Shown here: positions 43,009-52,624 of the stretch, one piece after another
How the letters are laid out: the number at the start of each line of letters is the position of its first letter
How positions within the stretch are numbered: the stretch's first letter is position 1
DNA from: Myxococcales bacterium
Lineage (GTDB): Bacteria > Myxococcota_A > Polyangia > Polyangiales > Houyiibacteriaceae
DNA length: 64,000 bases
Reading direction: 5' to 3'
Assembly: GCA_029861865.1 (NCBI GenBank)
Contig: JAOTYL010000003.1
Span: 124,001 to 188,000, forward strand
Position numbers and translations under genes: made by a program
The notes under the pieces: generated by a model
Databases searched by the model: none
Told to the model about the DNA's origin: nothing
What the model saw: the letters and a program-made list of their open reading frames with translations, nothing else

Positions 43009-43725
43009 TCAGGACGTCCACTCGATGGTTTCGAGGTGCTCGCAGAGCTCACCGGCCGTTGGAAAGCTCTTGAGGATCAGTGAGCGTTTCAGCCCGGCGC
43101 AGATCGTCTTGATTTCCGGGGGCTGCTTTGCGTAGTGCTTGGCGCCACCGACGGCGTCATAGAGGATGCGCACGAGATCGCAGACGTCATCGGCGATGTG
43201 CGAGCGTGTTGCCGCGCCCCAGTGGAACATGTCGAGCAACTTGACGTCATAGCCGAGCCCGTAACGCCTGACGATGATGTTCTCGGTGTGGAGATCACCA
43301 TGGTACTCGCCCATTCCATGAATCGTCGAGATACCGTCCGCCAACGCGTAAAGGAGTTGAAGCGCAGCGAAAGCGCCCATGCGTTGACCGGGTTGACGAG
43401 CGATGTACCGGCTCAGGAGCTCTCCTTCGACATAGTCTGAAATCAGAAAGGTCACTGCCTGTGCTTTGTGCGTGATCTGATCCTGAGCGTGGTACTGAAT
43501 CAGGATCGGGCAGTGCCGGAGCTTGTGTAGCTTTTTGGCGTAGAAGCGCGCATTCTTGTCACGCGGGTTGCGCTCTGGAAAGAAGAACTTTGCAGCTCGC
43601 TCGATGCCGGTCGGGAGCTCGCGAACCTTGTAGACTTCGCCTTCCCATCCGGCGCCCAAGAACGAAACGACCTCATACTTGCGCGCCAAGACCCGCCCAG
43701 GGCGCAACTCAAAGCTCTCGGCCAT
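43009..43725 (-). CDS. Small serine/threonine-kinase-like protein
   Basis: This 238-residue single kinase domain has a Gly loop (GAGWEGEVYKV) and Lys in AAKFFF. The catalytic loop is HGDLHTENI, which replaces the usual HRDxKxxN. The metal motif is LLDMF, which replaces DFG. The catalytic Asp and Asn are therefore present, so activity is possible, but the pattern resembles atypical (RIO/aminoglycoside-like) kinases as much as Hanks types. No membrane segment or sensor domain. The length is near the minimum for the fold. It is leftward, upstream of the sulfatase-like gene with a 158-bp gap; target unknown. Confidence 0.75.
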   Translation of the reverse strand: MAESFELRPGRVLARKYEVVSFLGAGWEGEVYKVRELPTGIERAAKFFFPERNPRDKNARFYAKKLHKLRHCPILIQYHAQDQITHKAQAVTFLISDYVEGELLSRYIARQPGQRMGAFAALQLLYALADGISTIHGMGEYHGDLHTENIIVRRYGLGYDVKLLDMFHWGAATRSHIADDVCDLVRILYDAVGGAKHYAKQPPEIKTICAGLKRSLILKSFPTAGELCEHLETIEWTS

Positions 43726-43873
43726 GCTCCCCTCTTATCACGACGCGCATGACGGTTCAGGCAGCGCCTTGCCGCGTAAAAGCGATTCGCGGATCGGACC
43801 AATGACGCAAAGCCTGCGCCACCGGACCCCCGCTGGCACAAATCATGCTAAACACAACAGGCATTCGCTTCAC

Positions 43874-44392
43874 ATGAAAGATACCATTGCCAACGAGCTC
43901 GGCGAATCGACAGTCGCCGTGGCGCTGCCGACATCTGTCGTTACCCGCATGACGTTTGCCGCTTCACCCACGCGAGTCTGGCAAGGTCTCATATTCTACG
44001 AGGAGATACAGGAACCTCCGCCGCTTCATTTGCGCCTGCTGCTGCCTGTTCCCGTCGGCACCGAGGGACGGATCTCGAGGGTAGGCGGCGAGGTGAAGTG
44101 TTTGTACGAAGGCGGTCATCTCGTGAAGCGCGTCATGCGGATCGAGCCGGGCGAGCTCTATGAATTTGAAGTCGCTGAGCAAGCGCTCTCGCTGGGCGGA
44201 GGAATGCGATTGTCGGGGGGTCGCTACACCTTGCGCGAGCTCGCTGTTGGCCAGACAGAGGTCGCACTCGAAACCCGATATGTCAGTACCCGGTGGCCGC
44301 GTTGGTTCTGGAAGCCACTGGAGGGCTCGGTCTGCCATTCGTTTCACCGCTGCCTCTTGAGCTCCATGCGACGCAAGATCGAGTCGCAGTGA
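43874..44392 (+). CDS. SRPBCC-like hypothetical protein
   Basis: The 172-residue protein has the order of an SRPBCC fold: VVTRMTFAASPTRVWQGLIFYEEIQEPP, strands RISRVGGEVKCLYEGGHLVK and ELYEFEVAEQALSLGGGMRL, and a final helix with SFHRCLLSSMRRKIE. The first strand 'F.aSPt.VW..L.FYE' is the best family hint. ATG 43874 is taken because the frame upstream is low-complexity. It is followed 21 bp later by DoxX-like and DUF3419 genes in one direction, so a common lipid-related task is likely. Confidence 0.6.
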   Translation: MKDTIANELGESTVAVALPTSVVTRMTFAASPTRVWQGLIFYEEIQEPPPLHLRLLLPVPVGTEGRISRVGGEVKCLYEGGHLVKRVMRIEPGELYEFEVAEQALSLGGGMRLSGGRYTLRELAVGQTEVALETRYVSTRWPRWFWKPLEGSVCHSFHRCLLSSMRRKIESQ

Positions 44393-44413
44393 AGGGTGTC
44401 GTAGAACGTCGAT

Positions 44414-44803
44414 ATGCCCGAGCTCATGCCGCCGTACTGGTTGATTCGTGTCGCGGTAGCCGCGGTTTGGCTTTACGAGGGCCTGTGGTGCAAGCTGCTG
44501 CGCGGCGAGCCGCGTGAGTTCGAGGTGGTCAAGGCGGTGCCGCGCTATGGGCCACGCTTCGGCGTGCCTTTCCTGATGGCCCTCGGGGTCGTCGAGGTGA
44601 GCCTCGCGGTGTGGGTTTTGAGTGGTTTGGCTCCACTCCTCTGCGTGATCGTGCAAACCGTGCTGCTCGTTTCCCTGAACGCCAACGGTCTCATCTGGGC
44701 CCGGCAGGTCATTCACGACCCGCGCGGCATGCTGGTCAAGAACTTCGCGTTCCTCGTGCTGGCCTGGGTCTCGGCGAGCCTCCCGGCAGGAACAGGACCG
44801 TGA
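44414..44803 (+). CDS. DoxX-like membrane protein
   Basis: The 129-residue product has four hydrophobic helices: IRVAVAAVWLYEGLWCKLL, FLMALGVVEVSLAVWVLSGL, LLCVIVQTVLLVSLNANGL and MLVKNFAFLVLAWVSASLPA. WLYEGLWCKLLRGEPREFEVV and the late DPRGMLVKNFAFL are usual for the DoxX-like family, often found beside lipid or oxidative-stress genes. Function unproven. Its stop overlaps the next GTG start (GTGA, 44800-44803), so it is translationally coupled to the DUF3419 gene. Confidence 0.75.
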   Translation: MPELMPPYWLIRVAVAAVWLYEGLWCKLLRGEPREFEVVKAVPRYGPRFGVPFLMALGVVEVSLAVWVLSGLAPLLCVIVQTVLLVSLNANGLIWARQVIHDPRGMLVKNFAFLVLAWVSASLPAGTGP

Positions 44804-45693
44804 CCGCAGCGGCGACCGTTTGGGAACGGGGCCGCTTCGACGCGCGCGTCGGTCCGAGCGAAGTCCTGTTCGGACGTATGTACGAGGACGCGTCGATCGA
44901 GCTCGACGCCTTCCATCCAGGCAGTCGCATCTTTTGCATCGCCTCGGCAGGCTGCACGGCGATGAAGCTCGCTCCCGATCATGAAGTCGTCGCTGTCGAC
45001 ATCAATCCTATCCAACTCGCCTACGCCAATCGTCGCTTCGAGGGAGATGCCGGCTTTCGCGGCAAGGCCGAACGCGTCATGGATTTCGCCCGATTCTTCG
45101 GCCCCCTCGCGGGCTGGTGGCCGTCGCAGGTGCGCGCCTTCCTCGAGCTCGACGACCCGGTCGAGCAGATCGAGTGCTGGCAACGGGAGCTCAATACCTG
45201 GCGTTTCCGCACCGCCGTCGATGGGCTCTTTTCGGTGACCGCGCTCCGCTCGGTGTACGCCCCGCGCTTCCTCGATTTCCTGCCAAAGCGACTCGGAGCC
45301 GTCATGCGCGGGCGAATGGAGCGTTGCTTTGAGCGGCACCCCAATTCCAAGAACCCCTACGCGCGTTCCTTGCTACTGGGTGAGCTGTCCTCCGACCCAC
45401 CGCCCCCGGAAGCAAAGAACATTCGGCTGGTGCACGCCGATGCCGCGAGCTTTCTCGAGAACGAGCCGCCTGGCAGCTTCGATGGCTTCACGCTTTCAAA
45501 CATTTTGGACGGGGTCGAGGATGCCTACAGACAAAGGCTCTTTGCCGCCGTGAAACGCGCTGCCGCCCCCGAGGCGGTCACCGTCCTTCGTAGCTTTGGC
45601 GATGCAGGTGCCAGCTCACCAGAGAACCGCGCCGCCGACGACCGAGCGATGTTATGGGGAAGCGTCCTCGTCAGACCGGTGCGTGCTTTTTGA
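44800..45693 (+). CDS. DUF3419 / BtaA-like aminocarboxypropyltransferase
   Basis: This 297-residue protein begins at GTG 44800. [37 protein letters not shown] contains the nucleotide-binding Gly/Ala loop, and [17 protein letters not shown] gives the acidic end of a Rossmann strand that would contact S-adenosylmethionine. [12 protein letters not shown] fits the later DUF3419 motif. Known BtaA transfers the 3-amino-3-carboxypropyl group to diacylglycerol in betaine-lipid synthesis; a matching N-methyltransferase (BtaB) was not seen beside it. The product may be a lipid headgroup or another acceptor. The 3' end overlaps the convergent acyl-CoA dehydrogenase by 23 bp. Confidence 0.75.
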   Translation: MTAAATVWERGRFDARVGPSEVLFGRMYEDASIELDAFHPGSRIFCIASAGCTAMKLAPDHEVVAVDINPIQLAYANRRFEGDAGFRGKAERVMDFARFFGPLAGWWPSQVRAFLELDDPVEQIECWQRELNTWRFRTAVDGLFSVTALRSVYAPRFLDFLPKRLGAVMRGRMERCFERHPNSKNPYARSLLLGELSSDPPPPEAKNIRLVHADAASFLENEPPGSFDGFTLSNILDGVEDAYRQRLFAAVKRAAAPEAVTVLRSFGDAGASSPENRAADDRAMLWGSVLVRPVRAF

Positions 45694-46882
45694 ACTCGAT
45701 GCGCGCGACTGTCCGCCGATGCACTTCGTCGGGACCATCGGCGAGCCGCAGCGTCCTGCTCTGTGCCCAAGCTTGGGCTAGGCCGAAGTCCGTCGTGACG
45801 CCCCCGCCACCGTGCGCCTGAACCGCGTCGTCGAGAACCTTGAGCGCAGTGATCGGCGCCTTGACTTTGATCATCGCGATCTCGGCGCGCGCCTCTTTGT
45901 TGCCGACCTTGTCCATCATGTCGGCGGCTTTGAGCGTCAACAGGCGCGCACACTCGATGTCGATCCGGGCGTCGGCCACCCTCTCTTCCCAGACCGATTG
46001 CTCGTAGATCTTCTTGCCGAAGGCGGTCCGGCTCATCAGGCGCACGCACATTTTCTCGAGCGCTCGCTCGGCCACGCCGATCAGCCGCATGCAGTGGTGA
46101 ATCCGCCCAGGCCCCAAGCGGCCCTGTGCGATCTCGAATCCACGTCCTTCACCGAGCAACATGTTGCTCGCAGGGACCCGGACGTTTTCGAACGAGACTT
46201 CCCCGTGCCCGTGTGGCGCGTCGTCGAACCCGTACACAGGGAGGTAGCGTTCGATCGTCACCCCCTTTGTGTCGCGGGGCACCAGGATCATGCTTTGCTG
46301 CAAGTGCGTCGATGCGCTCGGGTCGGTCTTGCCCATCACGATCATGATCTTGCAGCGCTTGTCCATGATCCCAGAGGTCCACCACTTTCGGCCGTTGATC
46401 ACGTATTCGTCACCATCGCGCCGAATCTCCGTGGAGATGTTCGTCGCGTCCGATGACGCGACATCAGGCTCGGTCATCGCAAACGCCGAGCGAATCTTTC
46501 CGGCGAGAAGGGGCTCCAACCAGTCCATTTTCTGTGCTTCGGTGCCGTACCGTTCCAACACCTCCATGTTGCCGGTGTCCGGGGCCGAACAGTTGAAAAC
46601 CTCGGGGGCGAATGCGACACGACCCATGATTTCGCAAAGAGGCGCATACTCGAGGTTGGTCAGCCCAGCTCCGCGCTCACTCTCGGGCAAGAAGAGATTC
46701 CAAAGCTCGGCCTTTCGCGCCTCGGCCTTGAGCTCTTCGATCATCGGCGGCGTATCCCATCGATCGCCAAGCGAGGCGTGTTGCTGGTACACCGCCGCTT
46801 CATTCGGATGGATGTGCGCCTCCATGAAATCTTGCAGGCGGGAGATCAGAGACCGTGTTTTTTCGCTATACGTGAAATCCAT
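45671..46882 (-). CDS. Acyl-CoA dehydrogenase
   Basis: This 403-residue flavoprotein of fatty-acid or related acyl-CoA oxidation has an alpha-helical N-domain ([21 protein letters not shown]). The beta domain contains [17 protein letters not shown] (FAD-binding TEP segment) and [12 protein letters not shown]. The C-domain has [20 protein letters not shown] (signature region) and a tail [16 protein letters not shown], with a Glu where the family often has the base. ATG 46882 is the natural start; the upstream frame is unlike the family. It faces the DUF3419 gene. The subfamily is long-chain-like, but substrate length is not readable. Confidence 0.9.
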   Translation of the reverse strand: MDFTYSEKTRSLISRLQDFMEAHIHPNEAAVYQQHASLGDRWDTPPMIEELKAEARKAELWNLFLPESERGAGLTNLEYAPLCEIMGRVAFAPEVFNCSAPDTGNMEVLERYGTEAQKMDWLEPLLAGKIRSAFAMTEPDVASSDATNISTEIRRDGDEYVINGRKWWTSGIMDKRCKIMIVMGKTDPSASTHLQQSMILVPRDTKGVTIERYLPVYGFDDAPHGHGEVSFENVRVPASNMLLGEGRGFEIAQGRLGPGRIHHCMRLIGVAERALEKMCVRLMSRTAFGKKIYEQSVWEERVADARIDIECARLLTLKAADMMDKVGNKEARAEIAMIKVKAPITALKVLDDAVQAHGGGGVTTDFGLAQAWAQSRTLRLADGPDEVHRRTVARIEFKKHAPV

Positions 46883-47016
46883 GACTGCACAGGATACTGG
46901 CACAGGGCATTCCACAAATCGAGGCTGAAGCCGCGTGGGAACGTTTGATCTCCGAGGCGACCCCGTGTAACACGCGAGGACTACATCCCAACCCTCGAGG
47001 AGCAAGGACAGCTCAC

Positions 47017-48645
47017 ATGACAAAGCCGACACAAATTCGTTTTCGCGCACTGCTCGTCACTGGCATCGTATTGGCGCTGGGAGGAACTTCGCCGGCGTTC
47101 GCCAAAAGAGCGAAGAAAACCAAGCAGCCCAACATCGTCATCATCATGGGTGATGACATCGGTTGGTTTAATATCGGCGCCTATCACCGTGGCATCATGT
47201 CGGGCAAGACGCCGAACATCGATCGATTGGCTAGCGAAGGAATGATGTTCACCGACTACTACGCCGAGGCAAGCTGCACGGCCGGCCGCGCGAACTTCAT
47301 CACGGGCATGATCCCGATGCGAACCGGGATGACCACCGTCGGTCAAGCCGGCTCTCCGCTGGGCCTGCCTGCGGAAGCCCCGACGATCGCGACTGCGCTC
47401 AAGGCCATGGGCTATGCCACGGGGCAATTCGGCAAGAATCACTTGGGCGACTTGAACGAGTTCCTCCCGACGGTTCATGGATTCGATGAGTTCTTCGGGT
47501 ACCTCTATCACCTCGATGCCATGTCGGACCCGTACTGGCCGGGTTATCCCGAGGACCTGCGTGGCGAGATCGGTCCCCGCAACATGGTGCACTCATGGGC
47601 AACGGAGAAAGACAACCCGGCCGTACAGCCCAGGTGGGGCAAGATCGGCAAACAGAAGATCAAAGACGCTGGACCACTTCCGCCCAAACGCATGGAGAAG
47701 GTGGACGACGAGATCCTCAGGCACACCTTGAATTTCATGGAAAGGGCCAAGAAGAACAACAAGCCTTTCTTCGTCTGGCTAAATCCGACCCGCATGCACA
47801 TCTTCACTTTCCTCTCGCCGAAGTACAAAGCGCTCGAGGGCAAAGACAACTACGGCCTTCAAGAAGCCGGCATGGCTCAATTCGACGACATCGTCGGCGC
47901 AGTGATGAAGAAACTCCAGCAGATGGGCGTGGACAAGAACACGATCATCGCAGTGACCACCGACAACGGAACCGAGGTCTTCACCTGGCCGGATGGTGGC
48001 AACACCCCCTTCAAAGGTGCCAAAGGCATGACCACCGAAGGCGGCTTTCGCGTCCCGATGATCGTCCGATGGCCGGGCCACGTCCCGGCCGACAAGGTTC
48101 AGAATGGCATCATGTCCGGCATGGATTGGTTTCCGACCCTCGTCGCGGCCGCGGGCAACCCGAATATCGTGGGCGAGCTCAAGAAAGGCAAGCAGCTCGG
48201 TGACCGTGAATACAAGGTTCACCTGGACGGCTACGACCAGATGGACATGTTCACGGGCAGGGGTCCAAGCAAGCGTGAAGAGGTTTGGTATTTTGGCGAG
48301 TCGACGCTCGGCGCCGTTCGAATTGGCGACTGGAAGTACACATTCATCGAACAGCCCGATGGCTGGCCAGGCGCCAAGTTGAAATTGAACATGCCCCTGA
48401 TTCACAACCTGCGCCGTGATCCATTCGAGCGGTATTCGGATCCAAACTTTGCGGTCGGCTCACCGGACTGGTTCATGCAGTTCTACGCGCGCGAGTTCTG
48501 GCGCTTTGTCTTCGTGCAGCGCGAAGTCGCGAAGCTTGCCAAGACGGCAATTGAGTTTCCGCCGATGCAAAAAGGCGCCTCCTTCAACTTGGAAGCGGTG
48601 AAGGCTCAAATTGAGGCCGCCGTCCAGGCTCGTCACGGGCAGTAA
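47017..48645 (+). CDS. Secreted arylsulfatase (formylglycine type)
   Basis: This 542-residue exported enzyme has signal peptide ([18 protein letters not shown]), then [17 protein letters not shown] with two metal Asp. The formylglycine motif is C87-T-A-G-R91 ([15 protein letters not shown]). [20 protein letters not shown] contains the D-N metal pair and [19 protein letters not shown] follows. C-x-A-x-R is an accepted variant of the sulfatase motif and needs a formylglycine-generating enzyme, not seen in this window. Sulfate ester hydrolysis on a glycan or aryl substrate is inferred. GAGG precedes the ATG. The next small membrane gene starts 10 bp after the stop. Confidence 0.9.
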   Translation: MTKPTQIRFRALLVTGIVLALGGTSPAFAKRAKKTKQPNIVIIMGDDIGWFNIGAYHRGIMSGKTPNIDRLASEGMMFTDYYAEASCTAGRANFITGMIPMRTGMTTVGQAGSPLGLPAEAPTIATALKAMGYATGQFGKNHLGDLNEFLPTVHGFDEFFGYLYHLDAMSDPYWPGYPEDLRGEIGPRNMVHSWATEKDNPAVQPRWGKIGKQKIKDAGPLPPKRMEKVDDEILRHTLNFMERAKKNNKPFFVWLNPTRMHIFTFLSPKYKALEGKDNYGLQEAGMAQFDDIVGAVMKKLQQMGVDKNTIIAVTTDNGTEVFTWPDGGNTPFKGAKGMTTEGGFRVPMIVRWPGHVPADKVQNGIMSGMDWFPTLVAAAGNPNIVGELKKGKQLGDREYKVHLDGYDQMDMFTGRGPSKREEVWYFGESTLGAVRIGDWKYTFIEQPDGWPGAKLKLNMPLIHNLRRDPFERYSDPNFAVGSPDWFMQFYAREFWRFVFVQREVAKLAKTAIEFPPMQKGASFNLEAVKAQIEAAVQARHGQ

Positions 48646-48655
48646 GAACAGTCGG

Positions 48656-48934
48656 ATGGAGAACCAAAAAGCTTATCAAAAAGCCAAAAGAAGGGTGGAA
48701 GCCAAGGTTGGATTCTACATTCATCTGTCGGTCTACATCGCTGTAAACCTTCTACTCATCATCATCAATCTAACTACCTCTCCCGAATACCTCTGGTTCA
48801 AGTGGCCGCTCATGGGGTGGGGCATCGGCTTGTTTTTTCATGCTATTGGAGTCTTCGTTTCTTCTGGAAGGTCCCTCGTTACCGAACAGATGATCGAAAA
48901 AGAAATGAAGAAAGAAGCTTCCAAGAAGCGATGA
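48656..48934 (+). CDS. 2TM-domain small membrane protein
   Basis: The 92-residue product matches the 2TM family: KRRVEAKVGFYIHLSVYIAVNLLLI, a short loop with WFKWPLMGWGIGLFFHAIGVFV, and a basic tail (EKEMKKEASKKR). The 'A..rV..k.gFy.Hl..Yi.VN' signature is diagnostic. Some homologues are fused to histidine kinases as sensor or anchor domains, but alone the function is unknown. It is 10 bp downstream of the arylsulfatase and probably cotranscribed. Confidence 0.8.
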   Translation: MENQKAYQKAKRRVEAKVGFYIHLSVYIAVNLLLIIINLTTSPEYLWFKWPLMGWGIGLFFHAIGVFVSSGRSLVTEQMIEKEMKKEASKKR

Positions 48935-49070
48935 TCCAGAGCGCGGAAGCTTCGTGCCGATCTCGCCACTAAACTCGATCCAGTCCAACGACGCAGGCAG
49001 TCAATTTGCCTGGCGCATGCAGTTGAGCGGGAGGTTCCAAGGTGAGAGAATCACTGTGTAGGAGGTTGCT

Positions 49071-49847
49071 ATGTGGAAGCGTCACCGATACTTCACATCG
49101 TTTGCCGCGCTTGCGCTGCTCACGTTAGCAACCGCTTGTGAGCGCGAAACGGGTGGGACGAAGGTCGAGCCAGCGCAGGCCGACCAGCAGGAGCCCGCCG
49201 GCGAACGAAACACCATGCCCGGTCTGGCTCATGGCCTCTTGCAGTCGCCGATCAACATCCTCAGCAATCGGTCCGAAGCGGGGCATCATGAGATTGCGGT
49301 CAATCTGCACCATGCGGAGCCCGAGTATCTGGCGAACAAGGGACACACGATCGAGCTCGACTTCCCGCGCGGCTCGACGATCGCCCTCGACGGAAGGGAG
49401 TACGCACTCAAGCAGGTTCATTTCCACACTCCGTCGGAGCATCAGATCGACGGCATCACGTATCCGATGGAGTTGCATGTGGTCAACTCGATCGAGCCGA
49501 AGACGCCCAATGAGCCACCGCGCTACCTGGTGCTGAGCTTTCTCTACCGAATGGGCGACGAGGACCCCTTCATCGCGAGCTTTCTCAGCCAGGTCCCGAC
49601 AGAAGAGGGCGTCGCCGTGCTCGCGCCGCGCCAGGTGCATGTGACGCTTGTCGATCGGGCTCTGGATTTCCACTTCTATCACTACCGCGGCTCCCTCACC
49701 ACGCCGCCCTTCACTGAAACCGTCGAATGGCTGATCGCGAAAGAGATTCAGCAAGCGTCGCCGGAGCAGGTCCGACGAATCAATCAAATCGAAGGCGACA
49801 ATGCCCGGCACGTGCAACCGCTCTACGGACGGGCCGTCGACCGGTAG
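49071..49847 (+). CDS. Alpha-carbonic anhydrase lipoprotein
   Basis: The 258-residue protein has a lipoprotein signal ending ATAC (residue about 23), so it sits in the periplasm or on the outer membrane. The alpha-class domain has SPINIL near its start and KQVH117-F-H119-TPSEH with third ligand H136 (MELH136VV), the three zinc histidines. GSLTTPPFTETVEWLIAK contains the conserved Thr199-Thr200-like hydrogen-bond residues. Length and order match secreted bacterial alpha-carbonic anhydrases (CO2 hydration). A lipid anchor is less common. It is followed by gpsA, 68 bp downstream. Confidence 0.92.
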   Translation: MWKRHRYFTSFAALALLTLATACERETGGTKVEPAQADQQEPAGERNTMPGLAHGLLQSPINILSNRSEAGHHEIAVNLHHAEPEYLANKGHTIELDFPRGSTIALDGREYALKQVHFHTPSEHQIDGITYPMELHVVNSIEPKTPNEPPRYLVLSFLYRMGDEDPFIASFLSQVPTEEGVAVLAPRQVHVTLVDRALDFHFYHYRGSLTTPPFTETVEWLIAKEIQQASPEQVRRINQIEGDNARHVQPLYGRAVDR

Positions 49848-49915
49848 CGCACCAAAGACCAGTCCCGTCTTTTCGCTTCTGGCTCGGGGCGTTTGGAGTT
49901 ACTATCGACGGCTCT

Positions 49916-50956
49916 ATGGCTAGCGTCAGCGTCCTCGGGGCGGGGGCTTTTGGTACGGCCCTCGCCATCTACTGCTCGGAGCTCGGTCACCAGACGCGCG
50001 TCTGGGCTTACGATGAGGGCCTGCCAGAGCGGATCGCCGCCGCGCACGAGAACCTGGTCTATCTTCCGGGCTTTCCGGTCCCGAATGACCTGCACTTCAC
50101 CAACGATATGGGGGCGGCGTTGCAGGGCGCCGAGCTGGTCTTGCTGGCGGTGCCCTCCGGTTTCATGCGTTCGGTCACCGAGCAGGCGGCGCCACACCTG
50201 CCCAGCGAGGTGCTCCTCACCTCGACGACCAAAGGCATCGAGCGCGACAGCCTTGCATTCATGAGCGACATCCTGGCGGAGACCCTGCCGGATCATGCCG
50301 GGCACGCCACCTATCTCTCCGGCCCGAGCTTTGCAAAGGACATGGCCTCTCGGCTGCCGGCGCAAGTCACGCTTGCCGCGCCAAACATCGACATGGCACG
50401 CCGCGTTCAGGCCATCCTTCATTCCCCCCGCTTTCGGGTGTACGCGAGCGACGACGTGATTGGGGTTCAGTTGGGCGGGGCCCTCAAGAACGTGATCGCG
50501 GTGGCCTGCGGCGCGACGCACGGCCTCGGACTCGGCGCTTCCGCGGTGGCATCGCTGATGACTCGAGGTCTCGCCGAGATGGCACGGATGGGTGTGGCGC
50601 TCGGCGCGAACCCCCTCACGTTTCTAGGGCTCGCCGGCGTGGGGGATTTGACTCTGACCTGCACCAACAAGCTCTCGCGCAACTTTCGGCTCGGTCTAGA
50701 GCTAGCCGCCGGCAAGCCGGCGAAGGAGGTGGTCGCATCCCAGAAGGCAGTAGCCGAGGGCTACCACACCGCTGCCGCGGTTCACTCGCTGGCGCGACGG
50801 GCCAAGGTGGACATGCCGATCTCGGAATCGGTCTACCGCGTGTGCCACGAGGGCGCCGCGCTGGCCGACGAGGCGACGCGGCTCATGGGCCGCGAGCGAA
50901 AAGATGAGCTGGCGGGCATCTTCTTGACGACGGCGAAACGCCCCGATGGCAGTTGA
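49916..50956 (+). CDS. gpsA: NAD(P)-dependent glycerol-3-phosphate dehydrogenase
   Basis: The 346-residue cytosolic enzyme makes sn-glycerol-3-phosphate for phospholipid synthesis. The N-terminal Rossmann loop is VLGAGAFGTALA; VLLAVPSGFMRSVTEQAAPH and LSGPSFAKDMA follow. The catalytic Lys lies in LGGALKNVIAVACG, and the substrate region LGLGASAVASLMTRGLAEMARMG and LTLTCTNKLSRNFRLG is intact. Length is typical for the family. ATG 49916 is chosen because the nucleotide loop begins at once. It is convergent with the Rieske gene at 3 bp. Confidence 0.94.
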   Translation: MASVSVLGAGAFGTALAIYCSELGHQTRVWAYDEGLPERIAAAHENLVYLPGFPVPNDLHFTNDMGAALQGAELVLLAVPSGFMRSVTEQAAPHLPSEVLLTSTTKGIERDSLAFMSDILAETLPDHAGHATYLSGPSFAKDMASRLPAQVTLAAPNIDMARRVQAILHSPRFRVYASDDVIGVQLGGALKNVIAVACGATHGLGLGASAVASLMTRGLAEMARMGVALGANPLTFLGLAGVGDLTLTCTNKLSRNFRLGLELAAGKPAKEVVASQKAVAEGYHTAAAVHSLARRAKVDMPISESVYRVCHEGAALADEATRLMGRERKDELAGIFLTTAKRPDGS

Positions 50957-50958
50957 CC

Positions 50959-51306
50959 TTACACCTCAACCATCACGTTGCCGCCCTCGACCATCGTGGG
51001 ATAGGTCTTCAATGTCTTCTCGCTGCGGACGACATTGAGCAGTTGGATGCCGGGCGGGAAGTTGGCCCATTTGTGAACCTCGCCCGTGCGGATATCGAAC
51101 TCTGCACGATGAAGAGGACACCGAACGCGGTGTCCATCGACGATCTTACCGCGCCGAAGCGGCGCGAACGTGTGCGTGCAGTTGGTTTGCGTCGAATAAA
51201 AGCCATCTTCAAGGTGGTAGACGAGGACACTCGTGTCGCCGGCCTTGAAGGGCTTCATCTCGCCGATTGGGAGCTCCGATGCCTTACATACGAGGTGGCG
51301 CGCCAT
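50959..51306 (-). CDS. Rieske [2Fe-2S] ferredoxin-type protein
   Basis: This is a 115-residue single-domain protein. The cluster ligands are in C-T-H-TFAPL (about 43-50) and C-P-L-H-RAEF (about 64-71), spaced as in ferredoxin components of aromatic-ring dioxygenases and NirD-like proteins. No membrane anchor or partner oxygenase is next to it. An electron-transfer role to an oxygenase (the P450 at 26640 is far away) is only a guess. The gene shares a 129-bp region with the divergent amidohydrolase start. Confidence 0.88.
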   Translation of the reverse strand: MARHLVCKASELPIGEMKPFKAGDTSVLVYHLEDGFYSTQTNCTHTFAPLRRGKIVDGHRVRCPLHRAEFDIRTGEVHKWANFPPGIQLLNVVRSEKTLKTYPTMVEGGNVMVEV

Positions 51307-51435
51307 CAGGTTCCTCCTCCCTAGCTAGAGAAGACTTATAACGCTCGGGGCTTGGGAGGAGAAGTGCTTTCCGACTCCAGGCTAGACGCGCTCTTTGTCC
51401 AGTTCGGAGGTATAAGGGGCTTGGAGGCCAGGTAT

Positions 51436-52389
51436 ATGTCCTCGACCGACGCGATTCCTGTGATCGACATGTGGGCCCCGATCGTCCCGACCGCAGAGAT
51501 CATGGCCGACTTTGCGGGGTTTCCTGAGCCGATGCTCGGGTACCTCCGCGTGTTCTTCAAACGCGAGCCGACGCTAGACATCGTCCGCGACTTCGCACAC
51601 GGACTGATCCGAGACGACGAGGCCATTATCGCGGAGCTCGACAACGCTAACGTGGTGCGAGCTCTGATTACAGGCTTTGACGAGACCTCGACTGCCGGTG
51701 GGCGCTTCATTTCCAATGAAGCCGTGGCTGCGGTCGCAGAACGACAACCCGGTCGGTTTCTCCCGTTCGCGGGGGCCGACATCATGCGCGGCGAGGAGGC
51801 TCTGGATGAGGTCGAGTATTGGGTGAAGGAAAGGGGCTTCGTCGGTCTGAGCCTCCGCCCATTCATGATCGATCGCCCAGCGGACGATAGGCACTACTAT
51901 CCGTTCTACGCCAAGTGCGTCGAGCTCGGCATCCCGGTCAGTGTTCATGCATCGGCCAACTGGACCACCGTGAGGCCGAGCGAGCTCGGTCATCCACGTC
52001 ACTTCGACCGGGTGGCTTGTGACTTTCCCGAGCTGAAGCTCATCCTCAGTCACGCAGGCTATCCTTGGGTGCTCGAGGCCTGCCTGCTCGCGTGGAAACA
52101 TCCGAATCTCTACTTGGAGCTCGCGGCGCACAGACCGAAGTATTTCACCGCCGTCGGTGCTGGCTGGGAGCCGTTGCTTCGTTATGGACAGAGCACGATT
52201 CAGGACAAGGTCCTCTACGGGACCGGGGCCTTTCTGCTTGGGAGGCGGCCGGCCGACCTTTTGTTAGAAATGCGCGCTCTTCCGATCCGCCCCGATATCC
52301 TCCAGAAATGGCTCTGGCGAAACGCCGCCGCCCTAATGGGCATCGACGTCAGTCTGAGTCTCGGAAATAGCGGAGGTACTCATGTCTAA
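51436..52389 (+). CDS. Amidohydrolase_2-family protein with altered metal site
   Basis: The 317-residue TIM-barrel protein has the family order: IPVIDMWAPIVP at the start, VGLSLRPFMIDRP, GIPVSVHASANW, LKLILSHAGYPWVLEACLLA and VLYGTGAFLLGRRP. In active members the first strand carries His-x-His and the last the catalytic Asp (GTD). Here these read W-A-P and GTG, so at least three metal or base positions are changed while two His (VHAS, SHAG) remain. It could be a decarboxylase relative with another mechanism, a non-enzymatic binder, or inactive. It overlaps the next small gene by 8 bp. Confidence 0.75.
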   Translation: MSSTDAIPVIDMWAPIVPTAEIMADFAGFPEPMLGYLRVFFKREPTLDIVRDFAHGLIRDDEAIIAELDNANVVRALITGFDETSTAGGRFISNEAVAAVAERQPGRFLPFAGADIMRGEEALDEVEYWVKERGFVGLSLRPFMIDRPADDRHYYPFYAKCVELGIPVSVHASANWTTVRPSELGHPRHFDRVACDFPELKLILSHAGYPWVLEACLLAWKHPNLYLELAAHRPKYFTAVGAGWEPLLRYGQSTIQDKVLYGTGAFLLGRRPADLLLEMRALPIRPDILQKWLWRNAAALMGIDVSLSLGNSGGTHV

Positions 52390-52576
52390 GAAGACAGCAC
52401 TTGCGGCGATCGTAGTCGGCGTGGCTCTCAACAACTACGTCTACCTGCATGACTTGATCCTGCAAAAGCACGAAGGGCTCATCGACCTTGGAACCAAGAG
52501 TGCGGTCGGCATTGCGGTCGCAGTTGTAGTCATTTTGGCGGGCGTCGCGGCCCTGGCGCGCGACTCGTCGGGTTGA
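52382..52576 (+). CDS. Small membrane protein overlapping the amidohydrolase
   Basis: The 64-residue product has two hydrophobic stretches (ALAAIVVGVALNNYVYL and AVGIAVAVVVILAGVAALA) joined by a charged loop. Its ATG lies inside the end of the amidohydrolase gene (8-bp overlap), with GGAGG just before it, so translation is coupled. The family is unknown. It may anchor or assist the preceding protein. Confidence 0.55.
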   Translation: MSKKTALAAIVVGVALNNYVYLHDLILQKHEGLIDLGTKSAVGIAVAVVVILAGVAALARDSSG

Positions 52577-52624
52577 GCCACCGAGCAGCGGACAGAGACG
52601 GCTAGGGCTGCTATATTTCCCATC

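Noticed and set aside
47779-48405. 208-codon leftward frame opposite the arylsulfatase
   Set aside because: Antisense to conserved sulfatase motifs; no independent support.
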